Assembly (NCBI GenBank): GCA_963650915.1
Contig: CAVJMJ010000006.1
Coordinates: 1 to 64,000, forward strand
Source of the DNA: UBA4636 sp963650915
GTDB lineage: Bacteria; Bacillota; Clostridia; Christensenellales; Borkfalkiaceae
Direction of reading: 5' to 3'
Length of the DNA stretch: 64,000 nt
Made by a program: the position numbers and the translations under genes. Positions 42,876 through 50,988 of this stretch are shown here, one piece after another. The notes under the pieces are model-generated. The model was not told the origin of the DNA. It saw only the letters and a list, made by a program, of their open reading frames with translations, and did no database searches. How positions within the stretch are numbered: position 1 is the first letter of the stretch; every line of letters begins with the position of its first letter.

Positions 42876-45446
42876 TTACCTTTTTGAACCGAATTTGATT
42901 TTGCCTTTGTTGACGAGGACGATTAACGTAATAATAATTGCCCAAACGCCCGCAAAGATGAATGCCGTCCACCAAGCCGTACCGATAAGATAAATCATAG
43001 CGGATACGACGTAGGAAGTTACCAGCCAGAATACCAAAGTTCCGTTGAAAGCCTTTTTACTGCCGAGTTCTGCTTTTGCCGTTGCAACCGCCGCAAAGCA
43101 AGGAATAGTAGTCATATTGAATGCTATAAAGGCAAGGAGTGCGGGAACGGTGATTCCTGTTGCCGTAATCATCTGCATTACCGCCGAAACACCGCCGTCC
43201 GTTTCGGTATCTATCATAGCACCCGCGATGCAAGCGGCTAAGGTACCGAAGGTTGCGATAACGTTTTCTTTTGCGATAAGACCGGTGATTGCCGCAACGA
43301 CGAATACCCAACCGAACGCTTTAAGTTGACTACCGAATCCGAGCGGTGTAAACAAAGGTTGAACGAGTCCGCCGAGACCAGCCAAAATGCTCTTGTCCAT
43401 GTCGACGTCGCCGAGGAAATGCCAGTTCCAATCGAAGTGTGAGATGAACCAAATCAAAATCGTGGAAGCCAAAATGATTGTGAATGCTTTCTTGACGAAG
43501 TGTTTGGTCTTATCCCAAAGGTGAAGCATCAAATTCTTAAAGCCGGGAAGACGATATGAAGGAAGTTCCATAATAAACGGAGGTACTTCGCCCTTCATGG
43601 TCGTGTTTCTCATAAGAATAATGCTTGCGATTGCTACTATCATACCGAGAAGGTACATGCAATAGGTAATGGTATCGGCGTTGCCTATACCGGCAAGTTG
43701 AACGATACCGCCCGCAACCGCGGTAAGTATAGGAAGTTTTGCACCGCAACTGAAGAAAGGTATAACCCTGATGGTTGCCGTTCTTTCGTTGTCGTCGGCA
43801 AGGGTTCTCGTGTTAATCATAGCGGGAACGGAGCAACCGAAGCCCATAATCATAGGCATGAACGCTCTTCCCGATAAACCGAATTTTCTGAAAATTCTGT
43901 CAAGAATGAATGCTACACGAGCCATATAACCGCTGTCTTCCAAAATAGAGAAGAACAAGAACAGTAACAAAATCTGAGGCAAGAAAGAAAGTACCGAGAA
44001 GAGACCGCCCAAAACGCCGTCTACCAATAAACCTTTAAGCCATTCGCTTGCGCCCGCACTCGTCAAACCTTGATTTGCGCATGCAGTCAAAAAGTCGGTA
44101 AACGTCGACAATGTGTTAGCCAAAATTACGCCCGGCGAGAAAACTCCTTCTTCAAAGCCGAAGAAAGTATGTACGTTAACGCCCGCCGCGAATTCGTCGA
44201 TGGCACTGTCATAAGCCATTTCCCATTCGCCGTCGTCGTTTTTTTCCACCGTTACGGGGCAAGTGCCGTTACTCTTTGCGAAGAATTCGCCCTTTTCGAC
44301 GGCACCGGCTTCTTCGAGGTAATATTTTTTACCAGACTTGTCGAAAACATAAGCAACGGGTTCTACTGCGGAAAGTTCGCCGTCTTCAAAAGTAAGTTCG
44401 GCAAGTTCGCCGTCTTCCGTGTAATAGGACTTGTTTTCGTCAAAGGTATCTTCGGTTACTTCCACTACTTGACCGTTAGCGTCGTAAGCATGGAGTTCTT
44501 TATTGAAAACGCCCATTTTGCCGAGGAACAGTAAATCTTCGGAGAACGTCAAGTGGAAGATGAGGAATAAAATTACGAGGAAGATAGGAATACCCCAAAT
44601 TTTATGGGTTAAAACCTTATCGATTTTATCCGATTTGGTTACCTTCTTTTCAACCTTTTCCTGAGGTTTTTTGGAAGTGAGAACGCCCGAATAATTTTTG
44701 GTTATGTATTTGTATCTCGCATCGGCTACGATTGCTTCGAAATCGTTACCGAAAGTATCGTCGGAGAAGGTCTTTTTGAACTCTTCTACCATTTTCGTGG
44801 AAGCGGGATGTTCTTTTACCTCGAGTTCGTCGAGTTCGACTAATTTTATTGCATGGAACAAAGCGTTACTGACGTTTTGCCCCTCGAGTGCGATTTTGCA
44901 GTCGCCTATAAGGTGCATTAAAGCACTGCCTTCGAGTACCGTTTTACCCTGTCTCGGTTTTTTAGACGCTTCGTAAGCCCTATTCATGAGTTCGTCGAGG
45001 TTGGTTTCCTTCAAAGCCGAAATGGCAACGACGGGAACGCCGATTTTTTGTTCGAGGGTTTTAGCGTCGATGACGTTACCTTGCTTGTTGACTTCGTCTA
45101 TCATGTTCAGTGCGATTACCATGGGAACGTCCATTTCCATGATTTGCGTGCTTAAATACAAGTTACGTTCCAAGTTGGTTGCGTCGACGATGTTGATAAC
45201 GAGGTCGGGATGCTCGTCTATAATATAGTTACGAGCGATGACTTCTTCCGGCGTATACGGCGATAACGAATATATGCCGGGAAGGTCGATAATGTTTATG
45301 GGCTCGGCGCATTTTTTGTAAACGCCTTCCCTTTTGTCTACCGTAACGCCCGGCCAGTTGCCGACGTGTGCAGTGGAACCCGTCAATGCGTTAAACAAAG
45401 TCGTTTTACCGCAGTTGGGGTTACCTGCCAAACAAAATCTTTTCAT
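42876..45446 (-). CDS. feoB: Ferrous iron transporter FeoB with extra loop
   Basis: An 856-residue FeoB. The GTPase domain has GNPNCGKTTLFN (G1, residue 8), DLPGIYS (G3, 54) and NMID (G4, 114). The permease has the signature FLPQILLLFLFFSILEDSGYMARVAF and FGCSVPA. Between the first membrane helix (about 285-300) and the next is an acidic insert of about 110 residues (316-425) not typical of FeoB. It imports Fe(II) and works with FeoA. It overlaps feoA by four bases. Confidence 0.95.
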   Translation of the reverse strand: MKRFCLAGNPNCGKTTLFNALTGSTAHVGNWPGVTVDKREGVYKKCAEPINIIDLPGIYSLSPYTPEEVIARNYIIDEHPDLVINIVDATNLERNLYLSTQIMEMDVPMVIALNMIDEVNKQGNVIDAKTLEQKIGVPVVAISALKETNLDELMNRAYEASKKPRQGKTVLEGSALMHLIGDCKIALEGQNVSNALFHAIKLVELDELEVKEHPASTKMVEEFKKTFSDDTFGNDFEAIVADARYKYITKNYSGVLTSKKPQEKVEKKVTKSDKIDKVLTHKIWGIPIFLVILFLIFHLTFSEDLLFLGKMGVFNKELHAYDANGQVVEVTEDTFDENKSYYTEDGELAELTFEDGELSAVEPVAYVFDKSGKKYYLEEAGAVEKGEFFAKSNGTCPVTVEKNDDGEWEMAYDSAIDEFAAGVNVHTFFGFEEGVFSPGVILANTLSTFTDFLTACANQGLTSAGASEWLKGLLVDGVLGGLFSVLSFLPQILLLFLFFSILEDSGYMARVAFILDRIFRKFGLSGRAFMPMIMGFGCSVPAMINTRTLADDNERTATIRVIPFFSCGAKLPILTAVAGGIVQLAGIGNADTITYCMYLLGMIVAIASIILMRNTTMKGEVPPFIMELPSYRLPGFKNLMLHLWDKTKHFVKKAFTIILASTILIWFISHFDWNWHFLGDVDMDKSILAGLGGLVQPLFTPLGFGSQLKAFGWVFVVAAITGLIAKENVIATFGTLAACIAGAMIDTETDGGVSAVMQMITATGITVPALLAFIAFNMTTIPCFAAVATAKAELGSKKAFNGTLVFWLVTSYVVSAMIYLIGTAWWTAFIFAGVWAIIITLIVLVNKGKIKFGSKR

Positions 45447-45673
45447 AAAATTTCCTCCATGGTGACTGCGTCTGCTTCGGTTTTTCTCAAAGTAAGTTCA
45501 TAACCTCTGATAGTTACTTCGATAGGATCACCGAGTGGTGCGCGTTTTTTAAGGTAAACTTCGGCACCCGGCGTTACGCCCATATCGAAAAGTCTTCTTT
45601 TGATTCTCGGCTCGGCGTTAACCGTTTTGATAACGCCCTTTTCGCCGATGTTGAATTGGCTTAACTTTTTCAT
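45443..45673 (-). CDS. feoA: FeoA-family SH3-like protein
   Basis: A 76-residue FeoA: RIKRRLFDMGVTPGAEVYLKKRAPLGDPIEVTIRGYELTLRK-like layout with the family GDPIEV motif. It regulates FeoB through the cytoplasmic domain. It overlaps feoB by four bases (ATGA). Confidence 0.93.
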   Translation of the reverse strand: MKKLSQFNIGEKGVIKTVNAEPRIKRRLFDMGVTPGAEVYLKKRAPLGDPIEVTIRGYELTLRKTEADAVTMEEIL

Positions 45674-45690
45674 AATGTATATACTCCTTT

Positions 45691-45903
45691 TTATGCTACC
45701 ATGATTTTAGTCGCAAGTTCCTTGTCGAGGGCAAGCCTTCCGTCTTTAACGAGAATTATAACGCTTCCTCCGCTTTGCGATAATACGGATATATCCGAGT
45801 TAACGGTAATACCCAAACTTTCGAGATGCTTCTTCGTTTTGTCGTCCGTAAGAACCTTTATTATTCTTAAATTTTGCCCTACGGGTGCGATAACTAACGG
45901 CAT
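45691..45903 (-). CDS. Second FeoA-family protein
   Basis: A 70-residue FeoA-like SH3-fold protein with LESLGITVNSDISVLSQSGGS and VKDGRLALDKELATKIMV. It is shorter and more diverged than the next gene. Two FeoA genes before feoB are common in Clostridia. AAAGGAG lies seven bases before the start. Confidence 0.88.
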   Translation of the reverse strand: MPLVIAPVGQNLRIIKVLTDDKTKKHLESLGITVNSDISVLSQSGGSVIILVKDGRLALDKELATKIMVA

Positions 45904-45957
45904 AAATTTGTCTCCTTTAATGTAAATGTGAAATTCTGTTCATCTTTTAACGCAACT

Positions 45958-45986
45958 ATATTAGCATATGCTTTTACCGTTGTCAA
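45958..45986 (-). promoter_or_regulatory. Promoter of the feo operon
   Basis: TTGACA and TAATAT on the minus strand with a 17-base spacer. GCATATGC is a palindrome within the spacer and could bind a regulator; a Fur box was not recognised. Confidence 0.75.
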
Positions 45987-46085
45987 GCAAAAGTTGAAAC
46001 ATTTTTCATATTTTAAAAAAATATTTTAAACTTTATTATTTTTGGCAAAAAATATCGTTTTTAGCCGATTTTTTTGTAAAAATCC

Positions 46086-46114
46086 TTGCTTTTTTAATCG
46101 TTTAGTCTTAAAAT
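46086..46114 (+). promoter_or_regulatory. Promoter of the TetR gene, probably leaderless
   Basis: TTGCTT and TAAAAT with a 17-base spacer. The -10 box touches the ATG at 46115, and a second in-frame ATG at 46121 is where transcription should begin. Confidence 0.55.
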
Positions 46115-46120
46115 ATGGGT

Positions 46121-46717
46121 ATGAAAAGCGTAGTAAGGGAGCCGAAGCAAGCGCGCTCGATAGAAAAAAAGAAGAGAATTATAGACGCAAGTTACCAACT
46201 TTTTTCGGAAGTCGGTTACTTTGGAACGAATACCGCCGAAATAGCCAAACGCGCGGGAGTGTCTACCGGCATAGTTTACGGTTACTTTCACGATAAGCGC
46301 GATATTTTGATTTGCGTGCTCGACGATTATATAAATAACGTCGCGACGCCTATTTTGGCTGCCTTTGACAATATAACCACCCTCGATTATCAAAAAATCG
46401 TTCCCGACGTTATCGACAAAGCCATTTTAGCCCATCAAAACAACAGCAAAATTCACGAGGTATTGCATTCGCTTACTCCCGTCGACGACAAAGTAAGTTC
46501 GGCGTTTTTGGAACAGGAAAACAGAATTACCGAAAAATTCGCCGAAAAGTTAAAAAGCCTCGGTGAAAATGAAAAAGGACTGAACGAAAAAGTTCACTTC
46601 GCAATGAACATCGTCCAGTCGTTTTGCCACGAGTACGTTTTCGATAAACACCCCTATATCGATTACGATTACCTAAAGTCGCTCGTAATGACGACGATTA
46701 TCGATTTGTTTAAATAA
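46121..46717 (+). CDS. TetR/AcrR-family transcriptional regulator
   Basis: About 198 residues. The N-terminal DNA-binding domain is classic TetR: KKRIIDASYQLFSEVGYFG, TNTAEIAKRAGVSTGIVYGYF and HDKRDIL. The ligand domain is helical and not assigned. No Shine-Dalgarno is present, and the promoter abuts an ATG at 46115; the ATG at 46121 is chosen as a leaderless start. It is divergent from feo, and could regulate it or an unseen gene. A strong terminator follows. Confidence 0.88.
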   Translation: MKSVVREPKQARSIEKKKRIIDASYQLFSEVGYFGTNTAEIAKRAGVSTGIVYGYFHDKRDILICVLDDYINNVATPILAAFDNITTLDYQKIVPDVIDKAILAHQNNSKIHEVLHSLTPVDDKVSSAFLEQENRITEKFAEKLKSLGENEKGLNEKVHFAMNIVQSFCHEYVFDKHPYIDYDYLKSLVMTTIIDLFK

Positions 46718-46745
46718 AGTTTTTTATAAAACGCAATAAATATAA

Positions 46746-46780
46746 CGACGCCTTTTTTATTCAAAAGGCGTCGCTTTTTT
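46746..46780 (+). terminator. Terminator of the TetR gene
   Basis: CGACGCCTTTT pairs with AAAAGGCGTCG and is followed by CTTTTTT. Confidence 0.88.
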
Positions 46781-46796
46781 ATACCTGTTAAATTAT

Positions 46797-46825
46797 AAAA
46801 GTGCGTCTATAAGCCCGTTATCGGC
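46797..46825 (+). repeat. Dispersed palindromic element
   Basis: AAAAGTGCGTCTATAAGCCC followed by GTTATCGGC. Confidence 0.85.
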
Positions 46826-46841
46826 AAGTTTTGCCACAAAC

Positions 46842-46918
46842 CGTTAACGGTTATACCGACATGCGTTAACGGTTATACCAACACGCATTATCGGTTACGC
46901 CGACATGCGTTAACGGGT
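46842..46918. repeat. 22-bp tandem repeat, 3.5 copies
   Basis: Units start at 46842, 46864, 46886 and 46908: CGTTAACGGTTATACCGACATG and variants. GTTAAC is palindromic. It lies directly beside a dispersed element, as does the 22-bp array at 24330. Confidence 0.88.
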
Positions 46919-46944
46919 ACTTTATAAACTGTAAAATCTAAATT

Positions 46945-48468
46945 TCATTCTATGACTTTATCCGAAACTTCATATTCGAAGGTTATTTTTACGTCTTTTG
47001 CGGGCATTTTGAAGGTGAATTTATAAAACACGTTATTATCGTCAAAGGTGCTGTAAACGTCGTCGGTAAATTCCTCGCCGTCGCAAGCGTAAACGCCGTC
47101 GACGTAAAGTTTAACCGTTTTATCGACTTTTTCAGTTACGATAGTAACGGTATCACCCTCGGCATAACCTCGTTTTGCGCCGTATTTGATAAAATCGTTT
47201 TCGACTTCGCTCGTGTCGATAAAGAAGTATTCCTTATCGTCGTAAGAAACTGCTTTTTCAAAAGTACCCGTGTAGTAGCCTTTGACGAGCCTTACCATTA
47301 AAGCGTTCAATTTTTCGATAACCACATTCGGAATTTCTGGATCGTAATGAGAATTCCCTATGCCCGAATGGTCGGTGATAAACGAGAAAGTTCCGCCCGT
47401 TAAAAGGGCTGCCTGTCTTTCGATATACTCTGTAAGTTTATCGGCTCCGCTTGCTAAAATAGGGCAAATTCTTATACCTTTTTCGGCAGCGACGCTTACC
47501 GCGGTTGAAAATCTGTTTTCGTAAACGGCACCGTCGTGAATTGGCGCATCGAGTACGTGGAAAATTATTTTGGTTGAGTTTTCCGACCACTGTTTTGAAA
47601 CGGCGAGTTCCAAAGCCTCGTCCACCGCTTCGGGGTAATCCCCTCCGCCATCGGCAATCTGCTCGTCTATGGCTTTTTGTTGCTTTTTTAAGTTAGCCTC
47701 ATCCGTTACGTCTAAAAAGTCCGAATAGGAAAATTTTACGGCATCGCAGTTATCGCGGTAAAACAACATTCCGAGGCGCAACGTAACGCCTTGAAGACTT
47801 TCTTGTATTTTACCAACCACGTCTTTAAGTTCGGCTTTGAGATAACTTATTTCGTCGCCCATCGAACCTGTAACGTCAACGACCAACATAAGTTCGATAG
47901 CCTTGCCTTTTTCTCTGTTCCCGTCCGATAAAATTTCGACTTCGCCGTCGTCCGAGGTAATTTGAACGGTTTTTACATATTCTCCGCAAGTCGCGGTGAC
48001 GCTTCCGCCCGACAGGTTACCGAAAATATAACAAACGCCGTTTGAATCCGTTTGCGCCGAAAAGCATTTACCGTTTTCGCCGGTAAATTTAACGGGAACG
48101 TTGCAAACGGGTTCGTTTCCGTTTTTTACCGTTACTTTAACGCGATTAAAGGTGTTAAGCCCTTTGTCGTTGTCGTCAAGATAGCAAGAAAACTTTCCGC
48201 TTTCGCTTTCCGTTTGCCTTTTATAAAACAGCGACTTATAAAGGTCGTAATATAAGTTGTCGTTATGCGCGCCCGCCGTCATCATCCCTGCCGAATAACT
48301 GCTTTCTCCGTTACCCGAACCCGCCACTTCGACTTTGGATAAATCGGAGGTATGCCCTCCTGCGTAATCGCCACCGTCGAGCGAGGAATATCCCCCGCAC
48401 GCAAACATCGTTATCGACGAAGTGATAACCAGAACGATTACGAGTAATCTTTTAAATAAATTTTTCAT
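46945..48468 (-). CDS. Lipoprotein with von Willebrand A domain
   Basis: A 507-residue protein with signal peptide and lipobox MFACGG. Residues about 105-165 form a carboxypeptidase-regulatory/Ig-like beta module. The VWA domain starts at about residue 190 with the metal site LVVDVTGSMGDE (DxTGS, a variant of DxSxS) and continues to about 390. The C-terminal 120 residues are beta-rich. It should bind proteins or metal on the cell surface. A GGGAGG site precedes the start. No partner genes are evident. Confidence 0.85.
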   Translation of the reverse strand: MKNLFKRLLVIVLVITSSITMFACGGYSSLDGGDYAGGHTSDLSKVEVAGSGNGESSYSAGMMTAGAHNDNLYYDLYKSLFYKRQTESESGKFSCYLDDNDKGLNTFNRVKVTVKNGNEPVCNVPVKFTGENGKCFSAQTDSNGVCYIFGNLSGGSVTATCGEYVKTVQITSDDGEVEILSDGNREKGKAIELMLVVDVTGSMGDEISYLKAELKDVVGKIQESLQGVTLRLGMLFYRDNCDAVKFSYSDFLDVTDEANLKKQQKAIDEQIADGGGDYPEAVDEALELAVSKQWSENSTKIIFHVLDAPIHDGAVYENRFSTAVSVAAEKGIRICPILASGADKLTEYIERQAALLTGGTFSFITDHSGIGNSHYDPEIPNVVIEKLNALMVRLVKGYYTGTFEKAVSYDDKEYFFIDTSEVENDFIKYGAKRGYAEGDTVTIVTEKVDKTVKLYVDGVYACDGEEFTDDVYSTFDDNNVFYKFTFKMPAKDVKITFEYEVSDKVIE

Positions 48469-48524
48469 TATTGCCTCCCCGTAAGAGTTTTATTGCCATT
48501 ATTATACGTTTGCAAACGGTTATT

Positions 48525-48701
48525 GTCAATAGAAAAGGTCAAAAAAGCATTCTACTTTTAGTTGCATTTTGATTTTTTTGTCTCTTTTTAAGCGATTTTT
48601 AAATTTAACCGAAAAAAGCCGTCCGAAGTTTTCGGACGGTTTTTGATAGATTAACGGGCTTATAGCCCCACTTTTAGTTGTTTTTACACTCAACGTTTCT
48701 G
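48525..48701. repeat. Direct repeat, left copy, flanking the lipoprotein pair
   Basis: About 177 bp from GTCAATAG to CAACGTTTCTG. It contains a run AAAAAAGCATTCTACTTTTAG, a terminator (48612-48644, CCGTCCGAA/TTCGGACGG) and a dispersed element (48649-48677). The copy at 49834-50009 is almost the same. Confidence 0.93.
48612..48644 (-). terminator. Terminator of the lipoprotein pair
   Basis: CCGTCCGAA pairs with TTCGGACGG; on the minus strand CTTTTTT follows. Confidence 0.8.
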
Positions 48702-48782
48702 ATTTCAAGATTTTAAGTTCAAAATTTTTTTGCTTTTGAAATTTATTTTATCGTTTCCGAGCGGTATAGAGGCTGTTTTTCG

Positions 48783-49250
48783 TTATAAATCTTTACGGTT
48801 TAAAACGAAAGTTTTGTTAAGCAGGCTGTTTTCACCGAGTCTTCCCGTATAGTCATAGATTATTTTGAAAGTTACTGCTTTTTTATGCCCGTCCGTCTGC
48901 GCTATAAAAACTCTTGATTTAGTTTCTAAATACCACGTGGGGACTGACCTATCGACTTCGTTTGCTTTAAAGGCAACCGCAACTTCTCTTGTATGGTCGA
49001 AAAACAAAATAAGTTCCGTTTCGACTCCGTCCAAAACCATTTTGCCCGGAATCTTACTTCTGGTAGTTCCGTCATCGGCGGTCGTAAAGGTTAGTTTTAT
49101 ATAACCGTAATCACACGACCAAACTGCGCTGAAATCACTGAAGCACGGATCGTCTGCACAAGTCGAAGCCGTTAAAGGTATTATTATAAGCAAAACGACC
49201 AACGTACACGATGCAAACGACTTAAAAATTCTTTTTACGTTTTTATTCAT
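48783..49250 (-). CDS. Lipoprotein, paralogue of its upstream neighbour
   Basis: A 155-residue protein with a signal peptide (LVVLLIIIPLTASTC) and a cysteine suited for a lipobox. The mature part shares VWSCDYGYIKLTFT, the central LDG segment and the NKTFVLNRKDL end with the protein encoded just upstream, so the two are paralogues. Beta-rich, no known family. The start overlaps the upstream stop by four bases. Confidence 0.75.
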   Translation of the reverse strand: MNKNVKRIFKSFASCTLVVLLIIIPLTASTCADDPCFSDFSAVWSCDYGYIKLTFTTADDGTTRSKIPGKMVLDGVETELILFFDHTREVAVAFKANEVDRSVPTWYLETKSRVFIAQTDGHKKAVTFKIIYDYTGRLGENSLLNKTFVLNRKDL

Positions 49251-49741
49251 TCTATATCTCCTTTGTATCCTTTCGCTTCCGGCGCTGTTATATCTCTGCC
49301 GTGGAAAAGGTATTTTTTTCCGACAAGGCTTTCTTTGCCTTCGCGGTTGGTTTTATCTTTAAGAATTTCAACCGTCAGCGTCCTTCTTGTGAATTGATAT
49401 TTACCCTCAATGATGTTATCCCTCTTTTTAAAATACTCTTCTCTGCTAAAATCTTCAGATAAACAAGTGATATAAAAACTCTGTGGTGGATAACCGATAA
49501 ATATCATTACATTAATGGCTTCGCCGTCTAAATAGAGAGTAGCGGGAATTAAAGTGTCTCTACGAAAGCCGGTAACGGTAAATTCCAACTTAAAATCTTC
49601 GTAATCACACGACCAAACTTTTGGATAATCAAGTAACGTCTTACTCGTACGACATCCCGAAACCGATAAGAGGGCGGTTATTCCGAATATCACGGCTACA
49701 AAAACTCGTAATATCTTTTGATAATTCCTTTTCCGCTTCAT
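49247..49741 (-). CDS. Lipoprotein, paralogue of its downstream neighbour
   Basis: About 164 residues. The start at 49741 is chosen for its AAAGGAGG site; an earlier in-frame ATG at 49780 has none. Signal peptide then lipobox SVSGC. The mature part has VWSCDYEDFKLEFT and a LYLDGE segment, shared with the 155-residue protein. The ends differ. No family is recognised. Both genes sit between 177-bp direct repeats, so they look like an inserted cassette. Confidence 0.75.
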   Translation of the reverse strand: MKRKRNYQKILRVFVAVIFGITALLSVSGCRTSKTLLDYPKVWSCDYEDFKLEFTVTGFRRDTLIPATLYLDGEAINVMIFIGYPPQSFYITCLSEDFSREEYFKKRDNIIEGKYQFTRRTLTVEILKDKTNREGKESLVGKKYLFHGRDITAPEAKGYKGDIE

Positions 49742-49833
49742 ATAATACCCTCCTTTAACATTTATAATAAATTCTTTCACAAGGCTTTTTGCCCTGCGTT
49801 TATGGCTTAATTATACGGAGAGGAAGGTTTGCT

Positions 49834-50009
49834 GTCAATAGAAAACACCAAAAAAGCATTCTACTTTTAGTTGCATTTTGATTTTTTTGTCTCTTTTTAA
49901 GCGATTTTTAAATTTAACCGAAAAAAACCGTCCGAAGTTTTCGGACGGCTTTTGCCGGATAACGGGCTTATAGCCCCACTTTTAGTTGTTTTTACACTCA
50001 ACGTTTCTG
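49834..50009. repeat. Direct repeat, right copy, flanking the lipoprotein pair
   Basis: Matches 48525-48701, including the terminator (49921-49953) and dispersed element (49958-49985). The repeat is followed at once by the mscL 3' array. Confidence 0.93.
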
Positions 50010-50216
50010 TTTTTGAAATTTTAATCTCAAAAATTTGTTACTTTCAAAATTTTAAACTCAAAATTTTATTGTTTTTGAAATTTTTATTGCAAAATTTTAT
50101 TGATTTCAAAATTTTAAACTCAAAAATTTATTACTTTTAAGGTTTAAAACTTAAAATTTTATTGCTTTTGAAATTTGTTTTATTGCTTTTCGAGCCTGTA
50201 TTTATTGCTTTTGAGA
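50010..50216 (-). repeat. Tandem array seeded by the mscL 3' end
   Basis: The last codons of mscL (CAAAAGCAATAA on the minus strand) recur downstream about seven times as TTTCAAAAGCAATAAAATTTT and variants (AAAACAATAAAA, AAATCAATAAAA, AAAAGTAATAAA). Unit length is about 20-35 bp and varies. Confidence 0.75.
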
Positions 50217-50810
50217 GGTTTTTTCGTTTTGTGCTTTTAACTCGGTTAAAATTTCGGTCAAAAGTTTTTCGGTTTCGGTTAATTCTTTTACCTCGGGAAC
50301 GGGTTCTACCGGTGCTTCGGCTTTTTTAGGTGCCTTATCGGGATGACGTTTGGCGTATCTTTCAAGCCATTTTTGTTCAAAGTCGTTTAACTTTTCGTCG
50401 TTATCGAGTTTCTTTTGAACTTCTTTTATCATTTTTTCGTTTACGTCTGCTAATTCCTTGGCTTTATTGATAAGTTTTACCAACAAGAAAACGACGAGAG
50501 CGATAATCAAAAAGTTGATAACGGCGTTTATAAACGCACCCCAATCGATGTAAATGGAGTTAGCCAAATCGATGACGGTTTCGCCTTTATCGTTAATTGT
50601 ATACGCCTTTTTCAAATAAGTGTATATGCCGTCGAGAGAGTTACTGCCGAGACACAACGCCAAAACCCAGTTTATAATGGGCTTGATGATGTTATTGCTT
50701 AAAGCGGTAACTATTGCCGTAAAAGCAGAACCTACTATTACGCCGACGGAAAGATCTACGACGTTTCCGCGCGTAATAAACGTTTTAAATTCTTTGATAA
50801 GATTTTTCAT
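50202..50810 (-). CDS. mscL: Large-conductance mechanosensitive channel
   Basis: A 202-residue MscL. The first helix region FITRGNVVDLSVGVIVGSAFTAIV is diagnostic. The second helix is FINAVINFLIIALVVFLLVKLIN. The extracellular loop (about residues 48-82) and the C-terminal tail (about 120-202, Pro/Glu/Lys-rich) are both long; usual length is 120-150. It relieves osmotic downshock. The final codons seed a downstream tandem array. Confidence 0.93.
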   Translation of the reverse strand: MKNLIKEFKTFITRGNVVDLSVGVIVGSAFTAIVTALSNNIIKPIINWVLALCLGSNSLDGIYTYLKKAYTINDKGETVIDLANSIYIDWGAFINAVINFLIIALVVFLLVKLINKAKELADVNEKMIKEVQKKLDNDEKLNDFEQKWLERYAKRHPDKAPKKAEAPVEPVPEVKELTETEKLLTEILTELKAQNEKTSQKQ

Positions 50811-50869
50811 TTTGTTTTTCCTTCTTTGTATTTTTTATCGATAATAATAAACCGATTTTTTTAAAAAAA

Positions 50870-50900
50870 TCCTCGTATAGGTCGATTATCGCACGTTTTT
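50870..50900. repeat. Dispersed palindromic element after argS
   Basis: CCTCGTATAGGTCG followed by ATTATCGCACG; on the minus strand it is followed by a T7 run, so it may end argS transcription. Confidence 0.7.
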
Positions 50901-50988
50901 ACATTTTTTAAGAGGGATTTTATCGTTAAAAGTTTTTCGCCGTTAAAACGGCTTTTACCCATAAAAACGTACCCCCGAAAAAATCGTT

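Noticed and set aside
48526..48708. 60-codon frame
   Set aside because: Lies wholly in the direct repeat with its terminator.
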